Assembly (NCBI GenBank): GCA_002838945.1 | Contig: PGXB01000004.1 | Span: 62,001 to 126,000, forward strand | Direction: 5' to 3' | Origin: a candidate division Zixibacteria bacterium HGW-Zixibacteria-1 | GTDB taxonomy: Bacteria; Zixibacteria; MSB-5A5; GN15; PGXB01 | DNA length: 64,000 bases | Shown here: positions 15,535 to 25,489 of the stretch, in pieces | Layout of the letters: the number at the start of each line of letters is the position of its first letter | Position numbering within the stretch: position 1 is the stretch's first letter | The notes under the pieces: generated by a model | What the model saw: only the letters and a program-made list of their open reading frames with translations | Databases searched by the model: none | What the model was told of the DNA's origin: nothing | Position numbers and translations under genes: made by a program

Positions 15535-18159
15535 TTAAATTGTCGTTTTGACTTTTTCAGATTCGATCGGAATTATTTTAAGTTCACCATCGGCGTAATC
15601 GATTAAAATACTGCTTTCATTTCCAATCTCGCCGGCCAGGATTTTTTTCGAGATGGTCTGGCTGAGTTCCTTGTTGATCAGACGTTTAATCGGCCGCGCC
15701 CCATAGGTCGGATCGAAGCCGATTTTGGCCAGATGTTCCACGGCGGCGTCGGTCATCTCAGCGGTGATCTCCTTCTCCTTCAGAAGCGCCTGCAGGCGCG
15801 TAAATTGGATTCTCACGATTTTGGTAATATCGTCCTGCTCGAGGGCACGAAAGACAATGTACTCATCGATACGATTGAGCAATTCCGGATTGAAAAGTCG
15901 TTTGATTTCGTCGGTGACTTTTTTCTTCATTGATTCATAGGACATGTCATGCATTTCCGGATCAAAGCCGACCGACCGCCCCTCGCCCATTCCGCGCGTG
16001 CCGATGTTGGAGGTCATGATCAGAATGGCGTTCTTGAAACTGACAGTGCGACCCTGATTATCGGTCAGGCGGCCGTCTTCAAGAATCTGCAGCAGCAGAT
16101 TAAAGACTTCGGGATGCGCCTTCTCGATTTCATCGAACAAAATAATGGCATGCGGGCGGCGGCGCACCGCCTCGGTTAACTGGCCGCCTTCATCGTAACC
16201 GACATACCCGGGTGGCGCGCCGATGAGGCGCGACACGGAAAATTTCTCCATGTATTCCGACATATCGATCCGGACGATGGCGCTTTCGGTGCCGTACATA
16301 AATTCAGCCAGCGCTTTGGCCAATTCGGTTTTTCCGACGCCGGTCGGCCCGAGGAAAATAAATGATCCCAGCGGGCGGTTCGGGTCGGAGAGCCCGGCCC
16401 GTGACTGGCGGACAGCATTGGCCACCGCCGTGACCGCCTCATCCTGACCTATGACGCGCTCATGCAGTTTTTCTTCCAAATGCAATAAGCGTTCCATTTC
16501 CGATTCAGTCAAACGCTTGACCGGAATTCCAGACCATTTGGAGACGATATCGGCGATATCTTCAGCCTCGACTTCCTCCTTAAGCAGTTTCCGTGATGAT
16601 TGGATCACTGTCAGCGAATGCGTCAGAAATTGCAGTTTCTTCTCGGCTTCGACCAGCGTGCCGTATTTGATTTTCGCGGCTTCTTCATAGTTGGCCTGGC
16701 GTTCCATCTCAGACGCTCTCTGCTTCAGCTCCTCTATTTCTTTCTTGATTCCATGAATGGCCTCGACCGTTTCTTTTTCCTTCAGCCACTGCGTTTTGAG
16801 GTCATCCCGTTTGACGTACAACTCCTCCAGTTCTTCCTCGATCGGTTTGATTCTGATGGCGGCATCCTTTTCAACCTTGATGCCTTCTTTTTCAATTTCC
16901 AGCCAGCGGATACGTTTCTCGAGGGCATCGAGTTCCTCCGGCATGGAGTCGATCGAGATGCGCAATTCGGCGGCCGCCTCGTCGATCAGGTCGATAGCCT
17001 TATCCGGCAGGAAGCGGTCGGCAATATAACGGTCGGACAGCTTGGCCGCCGCAACGAGCGCTTCATCTTTTATTTTGACATGATGGAATATCTCATAGCG
17101 TTCCCGCAGCCCGCGTAAAATCGAGATGGTGTCCTCCACCGAGGGCGGCTCGACCATAACCGGGGCGAAACGTCGTTCCAGTGCGGCATCCTTTTCGATA
17201 TGTTTGCGGTATTCGTCAAGCGTGGTTGCCCCGACACAGCGCAGTTCGCCGCGGGCCAGCGCCGGCTTTAGCATATTGGAAGCATCCATCGCGCCTTGAA
17301 TGGCACCGGCGCCGACGATGGTATGCAGTTCATCGATGAAAAGAATAATCTTCCCGGCCGCTTCATTGACCTCTTTGAGGACGGCTTTGAGACGTTCCTC
17401 GAACTCGCCGCGGAATTTCGAGCCGGCAATGAGCGAGCCGAGGTCGAGCGCCACCACCATCCGGTCCTTGATGGTTTCGGGGACCTCTCCCTTGATAATC
17501 TTCTGCGCCAGTCCTTCAACGATGGCGGTCTTGCCGACACCCGGTTCGCCGATCAGAACCGGATTGTTCTTGGTACGGCGCGAGAGAATTTTTATGATGC
17601 GGCGGATTTCATCATCGCGGCCGATGACCGGGTCGAGCTTGCCGACGCGGGCCTCGGCGGTGAGGTCGCGTGAATACTTTTCGAGCACCTGGTATTTCGA
17701 CTCGGGGTGATCATCGGTCACGCGCGTCTTGCCGCGGATCGATGAAAGCGCCTTCAGAAAAGTTTCGCGGTCAACTCCCGATTCCCTGAGAATTTCCTGT
17801 GCCTTTGATTTGATTTCGAGCATGGCCAGAAAGAGATGCTCCACCGAGATGAATTCATCTTTAAGCTGGCCCGCTTCCTGCTCGGCCTTGGCGAAAAGCT
17901 GGGGCATCTCTCTCGACGGGTACAATTGCGCCCCTACGACTTTCGGCAGCAGTTTAATGTATTCGTCGATCTTTTTATTAATGGCATCCGGATCGGCGCC
18001 GATTTTTTTGAGCACCTGCCCGACCAGCCCCTCTTCCTGCCGAAGAAGCGCCGCCAGCAGATGCGCCGGTTCGATCTGGGCGTGCGATTCGGACATGGCC
18101 ATTTGCTGCGCATAATTGATCGCGTCAGCCGACCTCTGCGTGAGTTTATTCATATTCAT
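15535..18159 (-). CDS. clpB: ATP-dependent disaggregase ClpB
   Basis: 874 residues, the normal ClpB length. An N-terminal Clp repeat domain is followed by AAA-1 with Walker A GEPGVGKT at 204-211, a long coiled-coil middle domain rich in Glu/Lys (about 410-525) and AAA-2 with GPTGVGKT. The middle domain separates ClpB from ClpA and ClpC, and no ClpP-binding IGF loop is seen. It extracts polypeptides from aggregates with DnaK/DnaJ, which are encoded just upstream. Two ATGs (18159 and 18153) are possible starts. It lies 95 bases after dnaJ. Confidence 0.97.
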   Translation of the reverse strand: MNMNKLTQRSADAINYAQQMAMSESHAQIEPAHLLAALLRQEEGLVGQVLKKIGADPDAINKKIDEYIKLLPKVVGAQLYPSREMPQLFAKAEQEAGQLKDEFISVEHLFLAMLEIKSKAQEILRESGVDRETFLKALSSIRGKTRVTDDHPESKYQVLEKYSRDLTAEARVGKLDPVIGRDDEIRRIIKILSRRTKNNPVLIGEPGVGKTAIVEGLAQKIIKGEVPETIKDRMVVALDLGSLIAGSKFRGEFEERLKAVLKEVNEAAGKIILFIDELHTIVGAGAIQGAMDASNMLKPALARGELRCVGATTLDEYRKHIEKDAALERRFAPVMVEPPSVEDTISILRGLRERYEIFHHVKIKDEALVAAAKLSDRYIADRFLPDKAIDLIDEAAAELRISIDSMPEELDALEKRIRWLEIEKEGIKVEKDAAIRIKPIEEELEELYVKRDDLKTQWLKEKETVEAIHGIKKEIEELKQRASEMERQANYEEAAKIKYGTLVEAEKKLQFLTHSLTVIQSSRKLLKEEVEAEDIADIVSKWSGIPVKRLTESEMERLLHLEEKLHERVIGQDEAVTAVANAVRQSRAGLSDPNRPLGSFIFLGPTGVGKTELAKALAEFMYGTESAIVRIDMSEYMEKFSVSRLIGAPPGYVGYDEGGQLTEAVRRRPHAIILFDEIEKAHPEVFNLLLQILEDGRLTDNQGRTVSFKNAILIMTSNIGTRGMGEGRSVGFDPEMHDMSYESMKKKVTDEIKRLFNPELLNRIDEYIVFRALEQDDITKIVRIQFTRLQALLKEKEITAEMTDAAVEHLAKIGFDPTYGARPIKRLINKELSQTISKKILAGEIGNESSILIDYADGELKIIPIESEKVKTTI

Positions 18160-18254
18160 ATATTTTCACTTTCCATATGCCTATTATTAACACTGCCCTT
18201 GCGGCATCTATATTAATCAGGCAGGTATCAGCGATATAAAATAAATCGACTGAA

Positions 18255-19367
18255 TTACGACTGCATCGTTTTCTGCAACTCTTCGAGCAGTTCTTTCTGC
18301 CGCGGGGTGATATCACTTGGGACACCGATATGCACTTCGACATACTGGTCACCCTGGGCCCCATCGACCGAAAGCCCCATGCCTTTCAGGCGCAGTTTCG
18401 TTCCATGCGTCGTGCCCGGTTTGACATTAATATTGACCATTTTGGCCAATGTCTTGACCGGCACCTTGGCGCCGAGAACGGCCTGCGGGTATGATACCTC
18501 GACCGTCGTATAGATGTCATTACCCTTCCGCTCGAATTGCTGGTTTTTGTTTACATTCACGGTTATCAGTAAATCTCCATCGTGTCCGCCGTTGGAACCG
18601 GGATTACCCAGCCCGCGAAGGCGGACAATGCCGCCGTCATCGATTCCGGCGGGTATTTTTATTTTAATTTTTTTCGATTCCTTTACTCTTCCGGATCCGC
18701 CGCAGCGCCCACAGGGCGTTCCGGGTACCAGTCCCTTGCCCAGACATCGCGGACAGGGCCGCGATATGGAGAATCCGCCCTGAGCATAGCTGACCGTACC
18801 GCGCCCATTGCACTGCGTGCATACTTTTTGACCGCTTCCCTTCTGCTCGCCGGTGCCGCCGCAGACATCACAGGTGACCGGCTTGTTCATTCGAAGCGTC
18901 TTGCTCGTGCCGTTGATGGCCTCCTTAAAACTGACATTCAGTTTGAGCGAGAGATGGGCACCGCGATGCGGCTGTGCCGCCCGGTGTTTCCGGCTCCGGC
19001 CGCCAAAAAGATCCTCGCTTCCGAAAATCGAGCTGAAAATGTCGGCGAAGGAGCCCAAACCGCCCAGGTCCTCGAACCGGAAATTGCCGCCGAACTGCGA
19101 GGAGTCCTGAGCACCGCCCCTGGCCTGCCTGTGATCGAAACCGCCGAAAGCGCCGTATTTACGCATGGTATCATACTGGCCGCGTTTCTGCTCATCGCCC
19201 AATATTTCATAAGCTTCCGATATTTCCTTAAACCTGGCCTCGGCAGACGCCTCCCCTTTATTGCGGTCCGGATGAAATTTCTTGGCCAGGGTGCGAAACG
19301 CCTTTTTTATGTCCTCCTTCGAAGCATTTTCAGGCACGCCAAGAACAGTGTAATAATTTTTAGGCAT
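18255..19367 (-). CDS. dnaJ: Chaperone protein DnaJ
   Basis: 370 residues. The J domain carries HPD at residues 32-34; a Gly/Phe-rich segment spans roughly 72-125; four zinc-binding CxxCxGxG repeats lie between Cys166 and about residue 227; the substrate-binding C-terminal domains follow. It stimulates DnaK ATPase and delivers clients. The gene follows dnaK but a strong terminator lies between them, so it either has its own promoter in the 100-base gap or depends on read-through. The full zinc region makes it DnaJ rather than CbpA. Confidence 0.97.
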   Translation of the reverse strand: MPKNYYTVLGVPENASKEDIKKAFRTLAKKFHPDRNKGEASAEARFKEISEAYEILGDEQKRGQYDTMRKYGAFGGFDHRQARGGAQDSSQFGGNFRFEDLGGLGSFADIFSSIFGSEDLFGGRSRKHRAAQPHRGAHLSLKLNVSFKEAINGTSKTLRMNKPVTCDVCGGTGEQKGSGQKVCTQCNGRGTVSYAQGGFSISRPCPRCLGKGLVPGTPCGRCGGSGRVKESKKIKIKIPAGIDDGGIVRLRGLGNPGSNGGHDGDLLITVNVNKNQQFERKGNDIYTTVEVSYPQAVLGAKVPVKTLAKMVNINVKPGTTHGTKLRLKGMGLSVDGAQGDQYVEVHIGVPSDITPRQKELLEELQKTMQS

Positions 19368-19446
19368 CTATATTTATCATCTGCCTTTCCATATATATTA
19401 CGGTTAACTCCAGTTTAATGAAGGCAACCGTTTGAGTCAAATAAAA

Positions 19447-19466
19447 CAGGGGCCCGACGGCCCCTG
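19447..19466 (-). terminator. Rho-independent terminator after dnaK
   Basis: CAGGGGCC pairs with GGCCCCTG around a four-base loop, three bases after the dnaK stop, and the minus strand continues TTTTATTTG. Confidence 0.9.
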
Positions 19467-19469
19467 CTT

Positions 19470-21383
19470 TTATTCATTCACCACTTCGAATTCAGCGTCA
19501 ACCGCCTTATCATCCTTTTTACCCGAATCATTCGATTCGGGTCCCTGAGGGCCGCTGCCGCCCGGCTGCCCGCCCATATTCGGGTTGACATTCTGATACA
19601 TGGTCGAGGCCGCCGTTTGCCAAATTTGATTAAGGGCATCAACCGCGGCCCGCATCTCATCGGTGTTGTCGGTCTTAAGGGCCTCATTGATGCGGTTGAC
19701 CGCCGCCTCAATTTTGGCTTTATTGTCGGCATCGAGTTTATCGCCGAAATCCTTCAGATTCTTTTCGGCTTGGAACACCGCGGCATCGGCCGAGTTGCGA
19801 ATATCGATTTTGCGCCGTTTTTCTTTGTCATCAGCCTCATGCACCTTGGCGTCATTGACCATTTTCTGGATTTCCTGCTCGCTTAATCCGGAAGAAGCCT
19901 CGATTCGGACATTCTGCGATTTGCCGGTAGCCATGTCCTTGGCCGTTACATTTATTATACCATTGGCATCAATGTCAAAAGCGACTTCGACCTGCGGGAT
20001 ACCGCGCGGCGCCGGCGGAAGACCGTCGAGGACGAACCGGCCGATGGTTTTATTGTCGATGGCCATCTCGCGTTCACCCTGCAGAACATGAATATCGACC
20101 TGCGTCTGGCTGTCGGCGGCCGTTGAGAATATCTGCGACTTTTTGGTCGGGATCGTCGTGTTGCGCTCGATCAGACGAGTCGCCACGCCGCCGAGAGTCT
20201 CGATACCAAGCGACAGCGGAGTGACATCCAAAAGCAACACATCTTTGACATCACCGGCCAGGACGCCGCCCTGAATTGCGGCACCGACGGCAACAACTTC
20301 ATCAGAATTGACACTTCGGTTCGGTTCCCGGCCGAAGAGATTCCGGACCAGCTCGATGACTTTCGGCATACGCGTCATGCCGCCGACCAGGATGACATCA
20401 TCGACATCCTTGAAACTGATTTTGGCGTCGGCAATGGCCCGGCGGCACGGTTCCATGGTGCGGTCAAGAAGGTCATCAACCAGCTGCTCGTACCGGGCGC
20501 GGGAGAGCCGGAGATTAAGATGTTTCGGCCCATTGGCATCGGCCGTGACAAAAGGAAGATTAAGGTCGGTTTCCATGGTCGATGACAGTTCGATTTTGGC
20601 CTTTTCCGCCGCTTCTTTCAGGCGCTGGAGAGCCATCGAATCTCTGGACAGGTCAATACCGTCCGTTTTTTTGAATTCGCTGACAAGCCAGTCAATAATC
20701 CGCTTGTCGAAATCATCACCGCCGAGATGCGTATCACCGTTGGTTGACAGCACTTCGAAAACGCCGTCAGAAAGCTCCAGAATAGAGATATCGAAAGTCC
20801 CGCCGCCAAGGTCATACACCGCGATCTTGCCGGTTTTTTTCTTGTCCATGCCATAGGCCAGGGCCGCCGCCGTCGGCTCATTGATAATACGCTGGACATT
20901 CAGTCCGGCGATGCGGCCGGCATCCTTGGTGGCCTGGCGCTGGCTGTCATTAAAATAAGCCGGGACGGTGATGACGGCATCGGTTACTTTCTGCCCGAGG
21001 TATTCCTCGGCTGTCTTTTTCATCTTCGAGAGAATCATGGCCGAAATTTCGGGCGGCGAATAATGCTTCCCGGTCATTTCGACGACCGCCTCGCCCTTGT
21101 CACCGGCGGCGACTTTGTACGGGAAGTTCTTTATTTCCCCGCTGACTTCGTCAAAACGCCGGCCCATAAACCGCTTAATCGAAAAGACGGTATTAAATGG
21201 ATTGGTGACCGCCTGTCGTTTGGCCACCTGTCCGACCAGGCGTTCGCCATTCTTGTCGATGGCCACAACTGAGGGGGTGGTGCGGGCGCCTTCCGAGTTG
21301 GTAATGACGACCGGCTCCTTGCCCTCGACCACCGAGACGACCGAGTTGGTGGTGCCTAAATCTATGCCGATAATTTTACTCAT
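19470..21383 (-). CDS. dnaK: Chaperone protein DnaK (Hsp70)
   Basis: 637 residues. The ATPase domain begins [17 protein letters not shown], with phosphate-2 motif [17 protein letters not shown] and [10 protein letters not shown]; the substrate-binding domain starts near [14 protein letters not shown]; the tail is a disordered Gly/Pro/Asp linker ending DAEFEVVNE. It is the ATP-dependent core chaperone and works with DnaJ and ClpB encoded downstream. A GrpE gene is not in the window. AGGAAAG precedes the ATG. The upstream gap of 95 bases contains the hsp20 terminator and no obvious promoter, so read-through from hsp20 is likely. Confidence 0.98.
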   Translation of the reverse strand: MSKIIGIDLGTTNSVVSVVEGKEPVVITNSEGARTTPSVVAIDKNGERLVGQVAKRQAVTNPFNTVFSIKRFMGRRFDEVSGEIKNFPYKVAAGDKGEAVVEMTGKHYSPPEISAMILSKMKKTAEEYLGQKVTDAVITVPAYFNDSQRQATKDAGRIAGLNVQRIINEPTAAALAYGMDKKKTGKIAVYDLGGGTFDISILELSDGVFEVLSTNGDTHLGGDDFDKRIIDWLVSEFKKTDGIDLSRDSMALQRLKEAAEKAKIELSSTMETDLNLPFVTADANGPKHLNLRLSRARYEQLVDDLLDRTMEPCRRAIADAKISFKDVDDVILVGGMTRMPKVIELVRNLFGREPNRSVNSDEVVAVGAAIQGGVLAGDVKDVLLLDVTPLSLGIETLGGVATRLIERNTTIPTKKSQIFSTAADSQTQVDIHVLQGEREMAIDNKTIGRFVLDGLPPAPRGIPQVEVAFDIDANGIINVTAKDMATGKSQNVRIEASSGLSEQEIQKMVNDAKVHEADDKEKRRKIDIRNSADAAVFQAEKNLKDFGDKLDADNKAKIEAAVNRINEALKTDNTDEMRAAVDALNQIWQTAASTMYQNVNPNMGGQPGGSGPQGPESNDSGKKDDKAVDAEFEVVNE

Positions 21384-21414
21384 TTTCTTTCCTGCCTTTC
21401 ATTTCTATTTTCGC

Positions 21415-21445
21415 AAAAAACGGGCGGGTCGATCCACCCGCCCGT
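21415..21445 (-). terminator. Rho-independent terminator after hsp20
   Basis: A ten-base perfect stem ACGGGCGGGT / ACCCGCCCGT with a six-base loop is followed on the minus strand by TTTTTTGCG. It lies only 32 bases before the dnaK start codon. Confidence 0.92.
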
Positions 21446-21478
21446 CTGCGTGTAACAATTGTGCGACCCGGCTTTTAT

Positions 21479-21922
21479 TTACTTTACGTCGACCTTGATT
21501 TCTTTCGGCAGGGCTTTCTCGTGCTTGGTCAGCATCACATTCAGGACTCCATTCTTGTAGTCCGCCGAAATTTTATCGGAGTCGACATTGTCGGGAAGCG
21601 TGAAGGAGCGCGAAAACGATCCATACAAGCGCTCGCTTCTCAGATAGTTATTGTCTTTCTCTTCCGATTCGAATTTGCGCTCGCCGCTGATAGTGAGAAC
21701 ACCATCCTCGACGACCACTTTAATCTGATCCTTCTCCATTCCGGGAAGTTCCACTTCCAGTCTGATTGACTTCTTGTCTTCGATAATGTCAACGCGCGGC
21801 ATGAAATCGCAGCCGCCTTCGGCCCGAAGAGTCGGGGTATTGAAGATCGAATCGAAAATCGAATCGAAGTCGCGGTTGGCCGTGTTGAGCCATCTGTTCG
21901 GGTTGTATCTTACGAGTGTCAT
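21479..21922 (-). CDS. Small heat shock protein, Hsp20/alpha-crystallin family
   Basis: 147 residues. The alpha-crystallin domain spans about 42-138 (PRVDIIEDKKSIRLEVELPG, GVLTISGERK, SFTLPDNVDSDKISADYKNG, GVLNVMLTK) with a short N-terminal arm and a C-terminal tail KEIKVDVK carrying an I-x-V anchor. It holds unfolding proteins for DnaK/ClpB refolding. AGGAGG lies nine bases before the ATG. It leads the heat-shock cluster hsp20-dnaK-dnaJ-clpB. A TATATAAT box occurs about 60 bases upstream, but no CIRCE repeat was seen. Confidence 0.95.
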   Translation of the reverse strand: MTLVRYNPNRWLNTANRDFDSIFDSIFNTPTLRAEGGCDFMPRVDIIEDKKSIRLEVELPGMEKDQIKVVVEDGVLTISGERKFESEEKDNNYLRSERLYGSFSRSFTLPDNVDSDKISADYKNGVLNVMLTKHEKALPKEIKVDVK

Positions 21923-22057
21923 TTTAATATACCTCCTATTTTTGTTTTATCTTATTTCATCTCACGCCATTATATATAACAACCGGCGTGCCAAGAATTG
22001 TAAGAGGCTATATAACAATGACTTACTATTTGATTGGATAATAAGCGCAATAACAAA

Positions 22058-22094
22058 ATGCCATTATGGCACTTTTAGCAGGCCATAATGGCAT
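22058..22094 (-). terminator. Rho-independent terminator after HEAT-repeat gene
   Basis: A 13-base perfect stem ATGCCATTATGGC / GCCATAATGGCAT with an 11-base loop is followed on the minus strand by TTTTGTTATT. It ends the envelope block. Confidence 0.88.
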
Positions 22095-22125
22095 CAATAT
22101 TAATATTTTGGCAGAACGGGACTGC

Positions 22126-24360
22126 CTATTTGTCGCGCCGGCCCAGGATCTCTTCGGCCGCCTTTGAGAGCTTTGCCCCGCCAAAAAGAATTTTTTGTGA
22201 GGTTGACATCGAATCGTTGAAATCTTTGATTTTTCGCAAAGAATCCTGATCGCCGATTCGCCCCAGCGCCTTAATCGTAGCCATTTTGAGATCATCGCGG
22301 GAGGAACGCCCGGAGGTGAACTGCGACTGAACCTGCTGGTCCGACAGAAGCGAACCGAGGAAGCTCCTGGCTTCGGAACCGCCCAGTTTACCCAGTGAAT
22401 TGATTATACATATAATATCCGAGCGATGCTGCCTGGTCAATTCAATCAGTTCCGGAGCGATGTCGGGCTTGCCGATCAGGCCGAGGGCGATAATGGCGGA
22501 TTCACGTATCTCGCGGTCATCATCGTCGGCCAGCATCAGAAGCAGATCGCAGGACTGCTCTTCGCCGATTTTCTCCAGTGATTGGACGATGGCCCGGCGG
22601 ACCCTGGTGTCCATATCATTTATGCGGACCCTGAGTGCTCGGCAAGCTTCCGGGTCGTTGAGGGTGCTGAGGACAAAAATCGAATTGCGGACAATATACC
22701 ACTTTTCATCAGGCAGTTCCCGTCGTGATTCTTCGCGATCGAAATAACTGCTATTATTCATAATTTCCGAGAAGACCTTAAGCGAGGCTTTGCCCATCTC
22801 GGAGAGAATTTTCAGAACATGCTGTCTGACCTGGCGCGATTCATGAGAAATAATATGTGACAGCTCCAGGGCCGCTTCCTCGGACCCGATAGTGATGAGT
22901 ATATTTCTAATAAACGGAACATTGCTGTTGGGGCCGATGACGAGGTCGCGGACCAATTGCTCGATCACTTCACGGCGATTGAATTCCTCGACCGCTTTCT
23001 TGACCGCCACCGATTCATAACTCCAGACACCTTTGTAACGCGACCGCTTCTCGGAGAGAATATCGCAAATTCGCGACATGTGATCATATTGTTTTTCGGC
23101 AAGCGCAATGCGGGCCAGTTCCCAGATAAGGTCCGAGTATTCGAAGGTTTCTTTCCCCGCTTTAACATATTCGCCTACTTTTTCTATCATGTATTCGATA
23201 AGGTATCCCGCCATGTTCTTCGGATAGACCGAAAGAGCCAGACGAAATAGAACGAGCGATTTTTCGCGCAGATCAAGATTGGGTCCGGCCAGATAGTTAA
23301 GAAGAATGTTAATGACTGCTTTTGCTTTCCCCTGCTGGCCGGTTCGCAACAGGCGGCTGAAGACATCCTTGAAATCGTTCAGGTCATATCCGGGGAGCGC
23401 CTCATTGAAAGTAGCGTTGAGGAACTGGTCGATTTTCTCCGAGGATTCCACTTTGATCAGGCTGGATTCCGGAAGGATACTGGTATAGACCGACTTTTCG
23501 GCACCCTCTTGAACCATCCGGCTGCCAATATTTTCAAGAATCTTTTCCCGTTCCGGATGATAATTAAGGGCGGCAATCATTTCTTTCAGCCGGGTACCGC
23601 CCGAAACATCACTGGAATCTGATTCGGGGACCTCTCCCTTATCGAAGTTAAGAGAAGCCGACAGGCTTTCCTGAATTTTGTCGGCCGGCATGGAAGACAA
23701 TAGTTCCGGGATCAAATAGCCGATAAGAGCGGGTTGATAATCGTGTTTATGGCGGGCGAAGTATTCTTCGAACGGCAGCGCTTCATCGGCCATCAAAGCC
23801 GACAGCTTTTTATAATCATCACCCAGTATTTGGCCGACCACCGCTCTGACCGAGAAGTCGCCAATCAGATCGCCGCGCATGGTGAGGCAGTTTTCGAAGA
23901 TATCATGGCCCATTTCCGAATTCACGCGAATGGTCGTGATTTTATTTTTTTCGAGATAGGTGGCCATCAGATTGCTGAAATCGGACGAGGGCAGTCTTTT
24001 GACGAAGCGATCGAGAAAACGCGACAGATCATTGGCCGACAGGCTCATTTCGAAGAGGATGTCATTCAGGTCAAGCACCTGCATGAAGTTCAGAATATTT
24101 TCGGTAAAGATGGATGGGCGGGTGCGGATATTAAGGGCGTAAAGATGACCGTCCGAAATGTGCAGATTTAGGAATCGTTTGAACCTGAAAATTTTTTCCA
24201 GCATGAGAAAGGCGCGGCTGATCGCTTTTTGCGATAGCGGGTGGCCGCTTGAATAAATAGAGACTTTCTTGGATGCCAGGAAAAACTCTCTGAGGGTTTC
24301 GTGCACAAGTTCGTTTAGATTGAGGCCAAGATCGCTCTCGGTAAATTTGTAGTCTCTCAT
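22126..24360 (-). CDS. HEAT-repeat protein of unknown function
   Basis: 744 residues, no signal peptide. The first ~200 residues form an uncharacterised domain (LNELVHETLREFFLASKKVS, SGHPLSQKAISRAFLMLEKI) that reads like a response-regulator-adjacent helical module. From about 460 to 730 there are HEAT-like helical repeats (LKILSEMGKASLKVFSEIM, VRRAIVQSLEKIGEEQS, IRESAIIALGLIGKPDIAPE, ATIKALGRIGDQDSLRKI), a protein-interaction scaffold. The ATG at 24360 follows GGAG by six bases and lies one base after the stop of the BamB-like gene, so the two are translationally coupled. It is the last gene before a terminator. The protein is probably cytoplasmic, in contrast to its exported partners. Confidence 0.75.
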   Translation of the reverse strand: MRDYKFTESDLGLNLNELVHETLREFFLASKKVSIYSSGHPLSQKAISRAFLMLEKIFRFKRFLNLHISDGHLYALNIRTRPSIFTENILNFMQVLDLNDILFEMSLSANDLSRFLDRFVKRLPSSDFSNLMATYLEKNKITTIRVNSEMGHDIFENCLTMRGDLIGDFSVRAVVGQILGDDYKKLSALMADEALPFEEYFARHKHDYQPALIGYLIPELLSSMPADKIQESLSASLNFDKGEVPESDSSDVSGGTRLKEMIAALNYHPEREKILENIGSRMVQEGAEKSVYTSILPESSLIKVESSEKIDQFLNATFNEALPGYDLNDFKDVFSRLLRTGQQGKAKAVINILLNYLAGPNLDLREKSLVLFRLALSVYPKNMAGYLIEYMIEKVGEYVKAGKETFEYSDLIWELARIALAEKQYDHMSRICDILSEKRSRYKGVWSYESVAVKKAVEEFNRREVIEQLVRDLVIGPNSNVPFIRNILITIGSEEAALELSHIISHESRQVRQHVLKILSEMGKASLKVFSEIMNNSSYFDREESRRELPDEKWYIVRNSIFVLSTLNDPEACRALRVRINDMDTRVRRAIVQSLEKIGEEQSCDLLLMLADDDDREIRESAIIALGLIGKPDIAPELIELTRQHRSDIICIINSLGKLGGSEARSFLGSLLSDQQVQSQFTSGRSSRDDLKMATIKALGRIGDQDSLRKIKDFNDSMSTSQKILFGGAKLSKAAEEILGRRDK

Positions 24361-24361
24361 G

Positions 24362-25489
24362 CTAGTCTCCGAAACATTGTATGGTGCCGTCATGCGCCGC
24401 GACGCAAATTACCTTTCCATCACTGACGGCGGGGAAATTGATGCCCCTTTTGAATTCCCGTTTCGAGACCAATTCGCCGGTGTCTTTGTCGAGACAATAG
24501 AGGTTTCTGTCCAGCGAGGCAAAGAGCAGGTAATCTCCGACGACTATGGGCGAGGAGACGATGACACCGTCGGCCCGAAACTGCCACAGTGTTTCGCCGT
24601 CTGTCTCCGCCAGAGCCATGAGATTGCCGCCGTTGTCGCCGAAGTAGAGCATACCATTGTCCAGCGCCGGCGAGGTCCAGATTGGATACGGGAATGTCTT
24701 TTTCCACACAATATTTCCGGATGACCTGTCGAGGGCGAAGAAGCCGCCCTCGGAGCCGGTGAGATAAACTTTCTCACCTATGACTGCTTTTGTTACCAAA
24801 GGTTGGTCCAGTTCTGCCTCAAATATTTTGTCACCGGTTGCGGCCTTCAGACCCAGTATTGTTCCGTTGTCCTGCGGGAAAAAGACCATTTCGCCGTCAC
24901 CGCTTGGTCCGGCCAGGCATCTGCCTTCGGCCGGGTATTGCCAGAGTTCTTCGCCGGTTTTTTTGTTGAGGCAAATCAACTTACCGTCGGAAGAACCGGC
25001 ATAAAGGCGGTTCTCTATAATTATCGGCGCGCCGGTAACATCCTTTATATTAAAGGCCCACGAGACCTTGCGATTTAGCAGATTAAGGCAAATTAAGCGA
25101 TTTTTGGTCTGGCCGACGGCAAAATAGGCCAGCGAATCCGACACCACAACTCCCGATTGGACCCCGTAACGGGCCTTATACATGCCCAGATAATCCCCTG
25201 TGGCCAGATCATAGAAGAATATCCTGGAGCGGCTGCCGCAGTAGATAAGTTTCCCGGCGCCAATGGTTAACGGCCCCAGGGGGGATTCCGAATTCTTTTT
25301 TTGCCAGATAAGATTCAATTGGCCGCCAAAATCCGACTTGATAACGGCTCCGGCCCCGATATCTTTTCTCGGATATTGCCAGCTTGGCGGCGTCATTATA
25401 TCCGCCCGGGGCAGGGTAAACTGCTTTGAGCAGCCTGATACCAGAAATATGGCCATAATTGCCGGTAGTATGAAGTGTCTGGCATTCAT
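24362..25489 (-). CDS. BamB-like PQQ beta-propeller lipoprotein
   Basis: 375 residues. A lipoprotein signal with lipobox LVSGC (Cys20) anchors it, probably to the outer membrane. The rest is a repeating propeller with PQQ-type blades such as GKLICLNKKTGEELWQYPAE, GGFFALDRSSGNIVWKK, GGNLMALAETDGETLWQFRA and RNLYCLDKDTGELVSKREF. This is the fold of BamB, the accessory subunit of the barrel-assembly machine. The start overlaps the stop of the protease-barrel fusion by one base (TGATG). Context with a BamA-like barrel domain makes an assembly or secretion partner role plausible; a generic PQQ-propeller protein is the alternative. Confidence 0.8.
   Translation of the reverse strand: MNARHFILPAIMAIFLVSGCSKQFTLPRADIMTPPSWQYPRKDIGAGAVIKSDFGGQLNLIWQKKNSESPLGPLTIGAGKLIYCGSRSRIFFYDLATGDYLGMYKARYGVQSGVVVSDSLAYFAVGQTKNRLICLNLLNRKVSWAFNIKDVTGAPIIIENRLYAGSSDGKLICLNKKTGEELWQYPAEGRCLAGPSGDGEMVFFPQDNGTILGLKAATGDKIFEAELDQPLVTKAVIGEKVYLTGSEGGFFALDRSSGNIVWKKTFPYPIWTSPALDNGMLYFGDNGGNLMALAETDGETLWQFRADGVIVSSPIVVGDYLLFASLDRNLYCLDKDTGELVSKREFKRGINFPAVSDGKVICVAAHDGTIQCFGD

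Noticed and set aside
21384-22020. CIRCE element or HrcA operator for the heat-shock genes
   Set aside because: No TTAGCACTC-N9-GAGTGCTAA or close variant was found upstream of hsp20 or dnaK.
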